From contig CAZFDT010000063.1 of assembly GCA_964518335.1 (NCBI GenBank), forward strand, positions 1-29,734: a DNA stretch of 29,734 nucleotides. Reading direction: 5' to 3'. Within the stretch, counting starts at the first letter, position 1; each line of letters starts with the position of its first letter. This DNA comes from CAZFDT01 sp964518335. GTDB lineage: Bacteria; Planctomycetota; Phycisphaerae; Phycisphaerales; Phycisphaeraceae. This document shows positions 1 through 8,023 of the stretch, one piece after another. The notes beneath the pieces are model-generated. The model saw nothing but the letters and a program-made list of their open reading frames with translations, made no database searches and was not told the origin of the DNA. A program made the position numbers and the translations under genes.

Positions 1-1152
1 AATGCTGCGAGCCGTGCCCTCCAGTCCGCCCTTCTGGCGGAAGATGCCGGTGCCGTTGGCGTCGCCGAGCGTGATGGTGCCCGAGCCGGCGTGGACGCCC
101 AAGGGCGTGTAAAAGCGGCCCAGGGCGGTCAGGCCGTTGACATCGAGGATGCCACCGGTGAGATTGTAGACACCAACGGATGTGCCGCGTCGGGTGCCGT
201 CAGCGATGAATTGGCTGTCACCGATGCTCAGGACCGCGTTACGGGAGGGCTTGATGCTGATCGGATCGCCGCGGTTGACGCCGTCGATGTTGACGGTGCC
301 GCCGCTCTGGTTGAACTCGGCATAGGCTTCATGATCATAAAGGCCAGTGGACGCGATGCCGCCACGGCCCATGAGCAGGTGGCCGCCAATGTTGAGTGTG
401 CCACCGGACATGTTGTAGTAGGCCTTGGTGTCGCTGGCTTCGGCACCGCCGAGGTTCCCATCGTTTGCGTAATCACCAAAGGCCATGTGCAGGTCGCCGC
501 TCTCGAACTGGAAGAGCGTGCTGCGGATGGTCACGGTGCTGTTGCCCGACTGATTGATGATGCCAGTCTGGCCACGGAAGGTCATCTGCAGCTTGCGGGT
601 GCTGAAGGTGGCCGTGTCGTCGATGTTCAGGGTCGCGACGCCCTGCCCGTCGGCGAAATTACCACCATCGTTGAAGACGGTGGTGGCGCCGACGAAGAGG
701 TTGGCGTTACCCGTCATGTTGACGGTCGCGCTACCACGGGCGCGCCCAAAGACTGCGGTGATGGCATGGGCGGTGGTGGTGGAAACATTGAGTGAGCCGC
801 CCTGACCGATGTTCAAGATATTCAGATCGGGGCCGTTGCCGAAGGCATAACCTGCGCCCAAATTGAGCTGAGTGATGTTCGGAGCCACAGCGTTGAGGTC
901 AACGGTCCAGTTCCAAGGTTCATTAGGCGCCTGCTCGGGAATGTTTGCTTCTTGGGCACTGGGCACCGCGTCGGTGTTCCAGTTCAAGCCATTCATCCAA
1001 TCGGTGTCGCCGCCACCCCCGTCCCAATAAGCTGCCCGGGACTCAACGGCGCCAACAGCCAGCACCAAGGCCGACACAGCCGCTGCGGCCCGCCACGGTG
1101 TGCGAACGAAGTGACGCACGATGCGCCGGGAATTCGTGTTACTGCTTCTCAT
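1..1152 (-). CDS. Secreted beta-repeat (PEP-CTERM/autotransporter-style) protein, C-terminus outside window
   Basis: The minus-strand frame is open from an ATG at 1152 to the window edge (384 codons, no stop), so the gene is cut by the window. AGGAGG at 1162-1157 lies four bases before the ATG and fixes the start. The N-terminus has Arg residues, then a hydrophobic Ala/Val/Leu stretch ending in SRA-A, a signal peptide. A Trp/Gly/Asp-rich segment follows (YWDGGGGDTDW), then repeated short beta strands such as NMSGGTLNIGG, NQSGGTVNIDG and NLTGGILDVNG. This matches secreted beta-helical repeat proteins common in Planctomycetota and Verrucomicrobiota, which often end in a PEP-CTERM sorting tail; that end is not visible here. 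No catalytic motif was seen. The likely role is surface or extracellular structure or glycan binding (inference). A conserved 19-bp element lies about 130 bp upstream. Confidence 0.75.
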   Translation of the reverse strand, partial: MRSSNTNSRRIVRHFVRTPWRAAAAVSALVLAVGAVESRAAYWDGGGGDTDWMNGLNWNTDAVPSAQEANIPEQAPNEPWNWTVDLNAVAPNITQLNLGAGYAFGNGPDLNILNIGQGGSLNVSTTTAHAITAVFGRARGSATVNMTGNANLFVGATTVFNDGGNFADGQGVATLNIDDTATFSTRKLQMTFRGQTGIINQSGNSTVTIRSTLFQFESGDLHMAFGDYANDGNLGGAEASDTKAYYNMSGGTLNIGGHLLMGRGGIASTGLYDHEAYAEFNQSGGTVNIDGVNRGDPISIKPSRNAVLSIGDSQFIADGTRRGTSVGVYNLTGGILDVNGLTALGRFYTPLGVHAGSGTITLGDANGTGIFRQKGGLEGTARSI

Positions 1153-1277
1153 GACGCCTCCTAAACGCCTAGCCGAATACTGGCATGCCACACACAAGAC
1201 AGCTGAATTTCACCAGGACTCACATCAGATTACACCGACCTATATGAAACGCAATGCCAAAAGCGCGAAATGTTGAG

Positions 1278-1296
1278 AAATACATGTCAATACATG
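1278..1296 (-). promoter_or_regulatory. Operator-like 19-bp element, copy A
   Basis: AAATACATGTCAATACATG on the plus strand. It is a tandem AATACATG direct repeat with a 10-bp period, and it contains the inverted repeat CATGT-N4-ACATG (1283-1296). Read toward the minus-strand gene it gives GT-ATTG-AC, the GT-N-AC type of core bound by GntR-family regulators. It differs at one position from the copy at 17867-17885, and both lie 105-145 bp upstream of a secreted-protein start. TTGACA occurs inside it, but no good -10 box follows at a normal spacing, so an operator is favoured over a -35 element. Confidence 0.55.
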
Positions 1297-1628
1297 CTGC
1301 CTTTGATGACAGTGTCGAGCGTGGCCGGGAACGGGAAGGATGCGATACGTGATTGCGGCAGGCGAGGGGGTCCGGGAGGGCCGCAATATCCTCCTCGCAA
1401 GGAGGCTCGCTGCCACCCAGCCCAAAGCTGCACATGCGGGCATTTCCAGCCGTTCGATGAGGTTTGGCCGGGACTGCAACGCTTCCTGGAACTGTCCCAG
1501 GGGCTACCGCAAACATGCAGCGGCGTACCGCCGTGGGTGAGCCGCCGACTGTGGGTCCCCAAAGCAAAATGGGACTTCCATATTACAGGATCAATACGTC
1601 CCTGAATGCATTGCTGGACATTGCGAAG

Positions 1629-1643
1629 GTGTATTGATAGACT
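1629..1643 (+). promoter_or_regulatory. Operator-like element, shorter copy upstream of the 1734 gene
   Basis: The sequence contains TGTATTGATA (1630-1639), identical over ten bases to the core of the element at 17867-17885 and in the same orientation relative to its gene. It lies about 95 bp before the ATG at 1734. Similarity does not extend across the full 19 bp, so this may be a half-site or chance. Confidence 0.35.
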
Positions 1644-1733
1644 GTTGCAAGATATGCTGACATAGAGTTCGTGTGAGGGGGATTGTGTTTGCGTCCGGGG
1701 ATGGTGGGGAGGGGTTCACAGGAGAAATCAAGC

Positions 1734-3146
1734 ATGTTCAGTTTTCATCGCGAATCAGTCCGCAGTAGCTTCCTTGTGCTCTGGCTTGTCGCCGCCGCCG
1801 CTGTCGTCCATGCCGGACAGGAGCCGGATCGCTCCTACCCGCCCATCATCTTCGATCCGGATATCACCCTCACCGTCCAGACCTACGCTCTAAACCCCTA
1901 TGAGCCCAAGCTGGATGGGCAGTGGGCCGGTTCTATCGTCGCCTCCGATGGCAAGACCTACTTCGCCAGTTCGTCCCACGCCTATGACACGGCGGCCATG
2001 CTCTTCCAGTACAACCCCGCCAACACCGGCATCAACGTGCTGGTCCCTGACCTTTCGCTGGCTGTGGGCGAAAACGCGAAGACCATGGTCCCCCAAGGCA
2101 AGCTGCACAGCAACATCGTAGAACACGACGGCTGGCTCTACTTCGGCACGCACCTGGCCAACTACTGGGCCAGCGCTCAAACGAATTACACCGGCGGCCA
2201 CATGGTCCGTTACCAGTTGGGCAGCCAGGAAGCCGGCACACCCGTGGTGCAAGACCTCGGTATTCTCCGCGACAACTACACCAACTACTGGGGCGTCTCC
2301 GTCGATCCAGTCAACAACCACGTCTATGGCTGGGCCACCCGCTGGTGGGGCGCGACTTCGGATTCCTACCTATATCGCATGGACTTGGACGGCTCGAACA
2401 AAACCCAGATCGGCGGAGCTTTCGCCAGCGGCACCAACATGGCCCAGTTCGTCGACAGTCAGGGTGACATGTGGTTCAACCACAGTGGGACCAACAACGT
2501 CATGTACAAGGTCGATGGCGACACCGGCCAGGTAAGCTCCTACGCATCGCCCGTCGGCACCTTGGGCTGGGCTGAGCAGATCGATGCCGACAAGTTCGTC
2601 GTCACCGCCGGCACAACCATCTATGAATTTGACGCTTCCAAGGCTCGTGATGGCAACCTCAACGATGCCTTCACCGTCATTCGTACCATCGGCACTGGCG
2701 GCTTGTCTATGGTGCTCAGCGGACGCGACGTCTTCTTCATCGATTCGCCCAACCCCGATGTCATATACACCAAGGCCGCTGACCACCACCTCTACAGCAT
2801 CAGTCTTGACGATCCCTCCGAACTCATCGATTGGGGCCGTATCGTTGATCAGGATGGCCGAACCCCGTGGCGCATCGAGTCGCTCGCGGCCGACGCATTC
2901 GGCAATATCTCGATGACCGGCGACTGGCGACTGCTTACCGATGAGTTTGGCAACTTGCTTGAAAGCGGCACCGTTCGCCACGACGACAGCAACCCCGGAA
3001 ACTTCTGGTATGACGACATGTGGCGCGGCCAGTTCTTCGCCACCGTTTCCACCCAACCCCAAATCCCCGAGCCGATCACAGGCTCGATGCTCGCCTTGGG
3101 CATAGCATTGGCCCTGACAGCCAGAAAACGCCGCAGACAAGCGTAA
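1734..3146 (+). CDS. PEP-CTERM secreted protein, beta-propeller-like
   Basis: A 470-residue protein. The ATG at 1734 is chosen because AGGAGA (1720-1725) lies eight bases upstream and a clean signal peptide follows (Arg-containing start, hydrophobic core, cleavage near VHA-G). An in-frame start further upstream lacks this. The C-terminus has IPEPITGSMLALGIALALTA then a basic RKRRRQ end, which is a PEP-CTERM sorting tail: PEP motif, hydrophobic helix, Arg cluster. Such tails direct export and processing by an exosortase. The body has repeated short segments like YRMDLDGSNKTQIGG and YEFDASKARDG, resembling blades of a propeller that reads out values. No catalytic residues were identified. It is divergent from the truncated repeat protein and may share regulatory sites with it. 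Its role is unknown, probably extracellular or surface. Confidence 0.8.
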   Translation: MFSFHRESVRSSFLVLWLVAAAAVVHAGQEPDRSYPPIIFDPDITLTVQTYALNPYEPKLDGQWAGSIVASDGKTYFASSSHAYDTAAMLFQYNPANTGINVLVPDLSLAVGENAKTMVPQGKLHSNIVEHDGWLYFGTHLANYWASAQTNYTGGHMVRYQLGSQEAGTPVVQDLGILRDNYTNYWGVSVDPVNNHVYGWATRWWGATSDSYLYRMDLDGSNKTQIGGAFASGTNMAQFVDSQGDMWFNHSGTNNVMYKVDGDTGQVSSYASPVGTLGWAEQIDADKFVVTAGTTIYEFDASKARDGNLNDAFTVIRTIGTGGLSMVLSGRDVFFIDSPNPDVIYTKAADHHLYSISLDDPSELIDWGRIVDQDGRTPWRIESLAADAFGNISMTGDWRLLTDEFGNLLESGTVRHDDSNPGNFWYDDMWRGQFFATVSTQPQIPEPITGSMLALGIALALTARKRRRQA

Positions 3147-3525
3147 CCGCCTCAAAGCAGCAAGTATGCGCGCTGAGCGTCCTGTTCGATGATGATGTCA
3201 TGGAATCATCGGTTCGCGGCGCACGACTTACGAAGGACCGCGCTGCGGTGGGTTGTGCTCGCGAGATCAGAATTCATGCGGCTTGTTGGATGGTGTTTCT
3301 GAATACCCCCCTCGACTTGCACGACCGGCGGTTTGGGGCTGCACGACCCCACGGCCGACGAGACGTCGTTCGTGAACTTCGGCAAGCGACGGTGTGAAGG
3401 ACGGGATCGGCAGGCGTCGCGTCCGCGGGCAGACGGTGGTAACGCTGACCCAAGCGCCTCCAGGGGGCGACTCGAGCACGCCAACATCATCGGCATGCGC
3501 GTTCACAACGACCCTGCGGGGTCGT
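3147..3525. other. Intergenic region, no gene recognised
   Basis: This 379-bp region lies between the convergent ends of the PEP-CTERM gene and the aminotransferase operon. Overlapping short frames on both strands do not resemble proteins. It contains a 7-bp stem (CGATGAT/ATCATCG, 3187-3211) without a T tract, and the 8-bp stem at 3507-3526 described separately. Confidence 0.5.
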
Positions 3526-3526
3526 T
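3507..3526 (-). terminator. Terminator-like hairpin after the aminotransferase gene
   Basis: AACGACCC and GGGTCGTT form a perfect 8-bp stem with a 4-base loop. It begins at the TGA stop of the aminotransferase gene on the minus strand. The T tract after it is weak (TTGTG), so intrinsic termination may be inefficient. Confidence 0.5.
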
Positions 3527-4713
3527 CAGAGGGCGCGATGGGAATCCAGCGTGTGTCCTGCGGCCGATCGTATCCTGGCGATCAGGGCATTGATCTGCGC
3601 TGCAGTGTGGTCAGGGTGATTGCCGATCGACACCGAGCGGTTGAGGATGTCCAGCGAGCGGGGGAACTGGTCCTTGCGGTAGTTCTTGCGGCAGCGACGG
3701 TTGCGTGGGTGCTTAAATGGGTCCATGGCCGGGTGCGGGCCACCGTGGCGAGCGAGGATGGGATCCCAGTTGCGATAGATGTGTCGGCCAGTCCTGCCCA
3801 GGATCGTCGCGCCGGTGAGCTTCTGGAATTGCTCGGCGTGCCGGGCGGAGGGCAACAGCCAGACGTTGTGCGTGCCGCTTTCGTCGTCGGGGCTGTGGCA
3901 GGGCGCCGCCCGGAAGCCCAGCGGCGCCAGATCAGCGGTCGCCCGCATGATGCGCTTCTTCTGCCGGCGCATCGCGGCGAGCATACCGGGCAGGCGGCCG
4001 AGCTGAACGTTCATGATCGCGCCCTCGAACTCGCTGGCGCGCGCGCCGCTGGCGGTGAAGCCCACCACGTCGCCGGCCTCTCCCGTCCAGTAGAAGCCGC
4101 AGCAATCCACGGCGCAGCGAGCGCGAGCGTACACCTTGTCGTCGCTGGTGACCACCGCGCCGCCCTCGCCACACGTCAGGTTCTTGAAGTAGTTGAAGCT
4201 GAATGCGCCGACGTGCCCAATTGCCCCGAGCTTTCGCCCGTGGTAGCCCCCGCCGACGCTTTGGCACGCGTCCTCGACCACCAGCAGCTTCTTCCGTCGA
4301 GCCACACGCATGATCGCGTCCATGGCGCAGCTCATGCCCCACATGTGGACGGGGATGATGGCGCGCGTGTATCGGCCGGCCGCGTCGGCCACCGCGTCCG
4401 GGTCGATCGTCGCCGACTCATCGATATCGACGATGACCGGGATGGCGCCCACGGCGAGTACAGAAACGGCGCTGGCCATATACGTGCAGGCGGGCACGAT
4501 GACTTCGTCGCCGGGCCCGATGCCCAGTCCCGTCAGCGCCGCGGTGAGCGCCGTGGTCCCGCTGGAGGTCATGTGCGCGTGCTTGACGCCCAAGTATCCG
4601 GCCCATCGCTTCTCGAACCGCTCACATTGGCTGTTCTTCATGTAGCGGAACAGCCTTCCGCTGCGGATGACCTTGGCTACTGCGTCAATCTCGGGCTTGC
4701 CTATCTTATACAT
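3526..4713 (-). CDS. DegT/DnrJ/EryC1-family PLP-dependent sugar aminotransferase
   Basis: A 395-residue protein of the fold-type I aminotransferases that add an amino group to keto-sugars, usually nucleotide-linked. Visible landmarks are TSSGTTALTAAL near residue 50 (cofactor phosphate binding), VEDACQS near 147-152 (the Asp that pairs with the pyridine ring), and SFNYFKNLTCGEGG with the PLP lysine near residue 177. The length is typical. The ATG at 4713 is preferred over an in-frame ATG at 4749: AGGAG (4726-4722) is eight bases upstream, and the start sits one base after the stop of the deacetylase gene, giving a translationally coupled operon. Some members of this family are regulators or dehydratases instead, but the lysine is present. 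The exact sugar substrate cannot be read from the sequence. Confidence 0.85.
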   Translation of the reverse strand: MYKIGKPEIDAVAKVIRSGRLFRYMKNSQCERFEKRWAGYLGVKHAHMTSSGTTALTAALTGLGIGPGDEVIVPACTYMASAVSVLAVGAIPVIVDIDESATIDPDAVADAAGRYTRAIIPVHMWGMSCAMDAIMRVARRKKLLVVEDACQSVGGGYHGRKLGAIGHVGAFSFNYFKNLTCGEGGAVVTSDDKVYARARCAVDCCGFYWTGEAGDVVGFTASGARASEFEGAIMNVQLGRLPGMLAAMRRQKKRIMRATADLAPLGFRAAPCHSPDDESGTHNVWLLPSARHAEQFQKLTGATILGRTGRHIYRNWDPILARHGGPHPAMDPFKHPRNRRCRKNYRKDQFPRSLDILNRSVSIGNHPDHTAAQINALIARIRSAAGHTLDSHRAL

Positions 4714-4714
4714 C

Positions 4715-5455
4715 TCAAAAACTCCTACGGCTGTTGATGTATTCAGCAACGGCGGCGACGGTGTCGAGCCAGATGCCGTTGCTGTTGTCCCGGCAGTACC
4801 CGCAGATGCGATCTAGGGTGTCGGGATTCACTGCCTGCCTGCCGGTTGTGCCGATGTCATGACCGGCGAAGATCACCCAGCCACCCTCGTCGATCGCGCG
4901 CTGGATCCAAGGCTTCACCGCGTCCCAGCCGACGCCGTCGAAGTCGATGCCGGGCAGTAACGCCAGGTCGCAGTAGGCCGGGTCGGCGACAAACTCGCTT
5001 CTGAAGCCTCTGCCGGCGGTGAACAGCCTTGCAACGAGCGGGGTGTAACTGTGGAGCGCCTGGCCCCGGCCGACGTGGCTCTGTCCGCAAGGATAGGCGA
5101 AGGTCGTCGGCCGTCTGCCCACCAGTTCTTCGATCCGGTCGCTGGCGTCGACCAGCTCCTGTTCCATGCGGCCGAGGGTGTAGTCCTCGAGCGCGTTTTG
5201 CCGCGACCAGCGTAAGTTGCCGGTGCAGGGATGCCACAGTGAGTGATTGCCGATCTCATGATGGCGCGCTACCGCGTTCTTCCACTCGTCAAGCCGCTGC
5301 TCCATGGCGGTGATGGTCACGTAGAACGTGCCGCGGACGCCGTGCCGCTCCAAGATCGGCATGCCGCACTCGACCTGCGAAGCGCGGGCGTCATCAAAGG
5401 AAAGGCTGACCGCTGCCTGAGCGCCACCAGGCCATGGAAATTGGCTGTCGCTCAA
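4715..5455 (-). CDS. NodB-type polysaccharide/sugar deacetylase
   Basis: A 246-residue carbohydrate esterase family 4-like protein. The NodB motifs are visible: SLSFDDA (residues 17-23, catalytic base Asp and metal-binding Asp), GNHSLWH (69-75, two metal-binding His) and FAYPCGQ (119-125). A late DGVGWD and an AGHDIG segment fit the last motifs. There is no signal peptide, so it is probably cytoplasmic and may act on a small or activated sugar rather than wall polymer (inference). The start is TTG at 5455, with AGGAG (5469-5465) nine bases upstream. The gene runs directly into the aminotransferase gene, which suggests that deacetylation and amino-sugar chemistry act on the same molecule. Confidence 0.85.
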   Translation of the reverse strand: MSDSQFPWPGGAQAAVSLSFDDARASQVECGMPILERHGVRGTFYVTITAMEQRLDEWKNAVARHHEIGNHSLWHPCTGNLRWSRQNALEDYTLGRMEQELVDASDRIEELVGRRPTTFAYPCGQSHVGRGQALHSYTPLVARLFTAGRGFRSEFVADPAYCDLALLPGIDFDGVGWDAVKPWIQRAIDEGGWVIFAGHDIGTTGRQAVNPDTLDRICGYCRDNSNGIWLDTVAAVAEYINSRRSF

Positions 5456-5506
5456 GTGGTCTGCTCCTGACGGGTACTGGCTGAAGCGTCGGGCGACGCG
5501 TTGCCA

Positions 5507-5534
5507 ATGCTAACCGCCGATCTGTCAAATGCAA
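5507..5534 (-). promoter_or_regulatory. Candidate sigma70-type promoter of the deacetylase-aminotransferase operon
   Basis: On the minus strand TTGCAT (5534-5529) and TAGCAT (5512-5507) are separated by 16 bp, about 50 bp upstream of the TTG start at 5455. It is a moderate match to the -35/-10 consensus. Confidence 0.4.
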
Positions 5535-6272
5535 GGCACACTCGCTCTGACCTGTTTCCATTTTGGTGCGGCGTGGTGCAGAGCGTTGATGAGAGTTGAC
5601 AGGGTGGCGCGGAGTTGGTCGCGCATGAGTTGCCGGATTGGGAAGCTGCTGAGGCTGTAGCAGCTATTGTTGCTGAACCAGGCGCCACGCGCCGTCTCGC
5701 CGTTAAGAAGCGCAGGCGGCCCTGGCTCTCGGACAACTGCAGCGCCAGGCATGGCCTCAGTGCCGTACGATACGGCTCCACGAACGCCAATACGCGTGAC
5801 GCTTGCCCACCTTGCTGCGGTTACACCGACGCAGTGGCATGCCAACAACATGCCGCCGCGATAATCAACTTGGTCGTCACGACACCACGCTTCACCGTGA
5901 CACCCCACCCCAACGTCGGCCCAACTGCGATCCGCGCCGCCGACAAAAGTCTTCACGACCACGACAGCCGAAGCCGCGGACAATGCCGCCACCCCACACA
6001 AGGACGACGACGCTCGATATAGGCCCCAAACCCAACACCGCGTATCTGTGCCGCAATCTGGCTGGCCCCGACGCTGCACGCCACCGGCAGTCGCTGCCTG
6101 CGGCCTTAGCCAGTTGGCGGGGAGCCGTGAGGCATGTCAGCGTTGGCAGAGATGTCTTGGGCCTGATGCAACGCAAATCGTTGCATAACGATCATCCTCT
6201 GGCCAGCGTGCAAACTCGCACCGGAGGGCGCACGATCGCAATCCACAGTGGAAAAGCACCAATTGATGCGAT

Positions 6273-6300
6273 TTGACGCGCGGCAGGGAGCTACTATAAT
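6273..6300 (+). promoter_or_regulatory. Sigma70-type promoter of the beta-helix/heparinase genes
   Basis: TTGACG (6273-6278) and TATAAT (6295-6300) are spaced by 16 bp, about 65 bp upstream of the ATG at 6367. A perfect 10-bp palindrome, TATCATGATA (6328-6337), lies in the expected untranslated leader and could be an operator, though short palindromes arise by chance. Confidence 0.65.
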
Positions 6301-6366
6301 GACAATATAGGTTGTTCTAACGTGTCCTATCATGATAATCCGTGTCTTCCTTAAGGACCCTATGCC

Positions 6367-7902
6367 ATGACCAAAGCAACTGGACTGCGAAACACCTGGA
6401 TGTCGGCGGCACTCGTCGCCGCCTTCGCAATGTCGGCTGGGGGCGCGGAGGTCTTTGTCGCGCCCGATGGGACGCCCCACTCGAGCGGTTCACGCAGCAA
6501 TCCCATCGACATTCACACGGCGTTGGGCGCTTCAGGTCCTGCCCGACCCGGCGACATCATCGTGCTGCTCGAAGGGCAGTATGACGGCGCCATCCGTGGC
6601 ATCGAGCGCGTGCCCTTCATCGTGTCGCTCTCGGGAAGCCCAAACTCCCCCATTATCGTGCGGCCTGACGCGGGCGCGTTCGCGCATCTCAACGGCACCA
6701 TCGAGATGACCGGCAGCAACATCCACCTGGTCAACCTCGACATCGGTGACCTGAAGTGGGACGTATGGCAGAAGACGCACAAGGCTCCCACCGCGCTCAA
6801 CGTGCTGCGCGGCGAGAACAACAAGGCGATCAACTGCAACATCTTCGGGGGCGCGATGGGCTCAGGGATCTGGACCCCGGCGCTCAACTTCGAGATGTAC
6901 GGCTGCATCATCCACGACTTCGGGTACATCCCCGATAACACGCGCGGGTCGGGCCACGCCGTGTACACGCAGAACGACGAAGGCACCAAAACCTACCGGC
7001 ACAACGTGTTCTACCGCGGCGCGGGCTGGAACTTCGACATCTACACCCAGCAGGGCCAGGTGCGCGGCTTTGACGTGATCGAGAACATCAGCTTCGCCGC
7101 AGGCTATTACAAGGAAGGGCAGGTCTCCTTCAGCTACGGGCTCACCGGGTGGAAGCCCGCCTCGCGCATCCGCTTTATCGGCAACGTCGCCTACCAGCCC
7201 CGCGACGGCGAGCAATACCGCGGCAACCTCCGCATCATGGGCCACTACGACGTCAACCTCGAACACGAGGACGCGCTGGTCCAGGACAACTACATCATGG
7301 GCGCGTACCGCGCGTTTACCATCGGCCGCATCAAGAGCGCGACCATTACCGGCAACACCTTCTGGGCGACTGGTGCGCTGGGCGAAATCGCCACCGCACC
7401 CTCGGGTTCGGGCATCACGGTCGAGGGCGCCGACAAGCCCAACCGCGCCAACTACGCGATCGACCGCAACACCTACTACAGCAACGGCAACCCGCGCCCG
7501 TTCCGCTATGGCGCCGGGCACGAAGCCGGCACGGAAGAAGAGATGCTGACTTTCGCGCAGTGGCAGGCGTTGGGGTGGGACGCCCATGGCACGATGCTGC
7601 CTGGCCGCGACGGCAAACCAACGGGCACGAAGACCTTTGTGTTTCCTAACCAGCACCAGCCAGGGCGCGCCAATGTCGCGGTGTTCAACTGGGACAGTGA
7701 GAGCCAGGTTCAGGTCGATCTCACCGGCGTGTTGAAGCATGGTCAGGGCTATGTGATCTACAACCTCCTGGACGTGAAGCAGACGTTGGCCGCCGCCACC
7801 CCGGTGGTGACCGGCACGTTTGATGGTGCAGCCGTGGCCTTGCCCTTCAAGGCGGACGAGGCCTCGCCGCACTTCAATGCCTACCTCGTGCTGCCGCAGT
7901 GA
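6367..7902 (+). CDS. Secreted right-handed parallel beta-helix protein, possible polysaccharide lyase
   Basis: A 511-residue protein. The ATG at 6367 has AAGGA (6353-6357) nine bases upstream and is followed by a signal peptide ending near AGGA-EVF. The mature start, FVAPDGTPHSSGSRSNPIDI, is the typical opening of parallel beta-helix enzymes (a 'V-x-PDG ... G-S-x-x-NP' cap). The middle is rich in Asn- and Ile-containing turns such as NNKAINCNIFGG, VIENISF, RFIGNVAYQP and TITGNTFWA, as expected for helix coils. The last 90 residues look like a separate beta-rich domain. Families with this fold include polysaccharide lyases, pectinases and epimerases. The neighbouring heparinase-like protein suggests a uronic-acid-containing glycan, but the substrate is not readable. 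It probably shares its transcript with the next gene, 121 bp downstream. Confidence 0.75.
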   Translation: MTKATGLRNTWMSAALVAAFAMSAGGAEVFVAPDGTPHSSGSRSNPIDIHTALGASGPARPGDIIVLLEGQYDGAIRGIERVPFIVSLSGSPNSPIIVRPDAGAFAHLNGTIEMTGSNIHLVNLDIGDLKWDVWQKTHKAPTALNVLRGENNKAINCNIFGGAMGSGIWTPALNFEMYGCIIHDFGYIPDNTRGSGHAVYTQNDEGTKTYRHNVFYRGAGWNFDIYTQQGQVRGFDVIENISFAAGYYKEGQVSFSYGLTGWKPASRIRFIGNVAYQPRDGEQYRGNLRIMGHYDVNLEHEDALVQDNYIMGAYRAFTIGRIKSATITGNTFWATGALGEIATAPSGSGITVEGADKPNRANYAIDRNTYYSNGNPRPFRYGAGHEAGTEEEMLTFAQWQALGWDAHGTMLPGRDGKPTGTKTFVFPNQHQPGRANVAVFNWDSESQVQVDLTGVLKHGQGYVIYNLLDVKQTLAAATPVVTGTFDGAAVALPFKADEASPHFNAYLVLPQ

Positions 7903-8023
7903 TTCGCGGCTCGACTTCGATTGCGTGCGGTGCGCTTAATGCTCGTCACTCCACCGACTGCCCCTCGGCCCGCCGCGCCTGCGGGGGCCATTGGTGCCAG
8001 ACTTTCAGAGAAGGGATGTTCCC

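Larger units (their letters stand above)
1153..1733. other. Divergent intergenic region between two secreted-protein genes
   Basis: This 581-bp region separates two divergently transcribed secreted-protein genes. Several overlapping short frames exist on both strands, but none has a ribosome site or a recognisable protein. It carries the 19-bp operator-like element at 1278-1296, a GTATTGAT half-site on the minus strand at 1590-1597, and a TGTATTGATA element on the plus strand at 1630-1639. It most likely holds the regulatory sites of both genes. Confidence 0.6.
5456..6366. other. Long intergenic region, no convincing gene
   Basis: This 911-bp region lies between divergent operons. Open frames up to 184 codons exist on both strands, but their composition looks like GC-driven noise and no domain is recognisable. 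The minus-strand readings shift frame repeatedly, so a decayed gene is possible but cannot be shown. The right end holds the promoter and leader of the beta-helix gene. Confidence 0.5.

Noticed and set aside
5525..6079. A 184-codon minus-strand frame in the long gap
   Set aside because: Its composition looks random (many Cys, Trp and Arg), and it has no start context and no family.
6328..6337. Perfect palindrome TATCATGATA as a separate operator
   Set aside because: Ten bases is short and no second copy was found, so it is mentioned only in the promoter entry.
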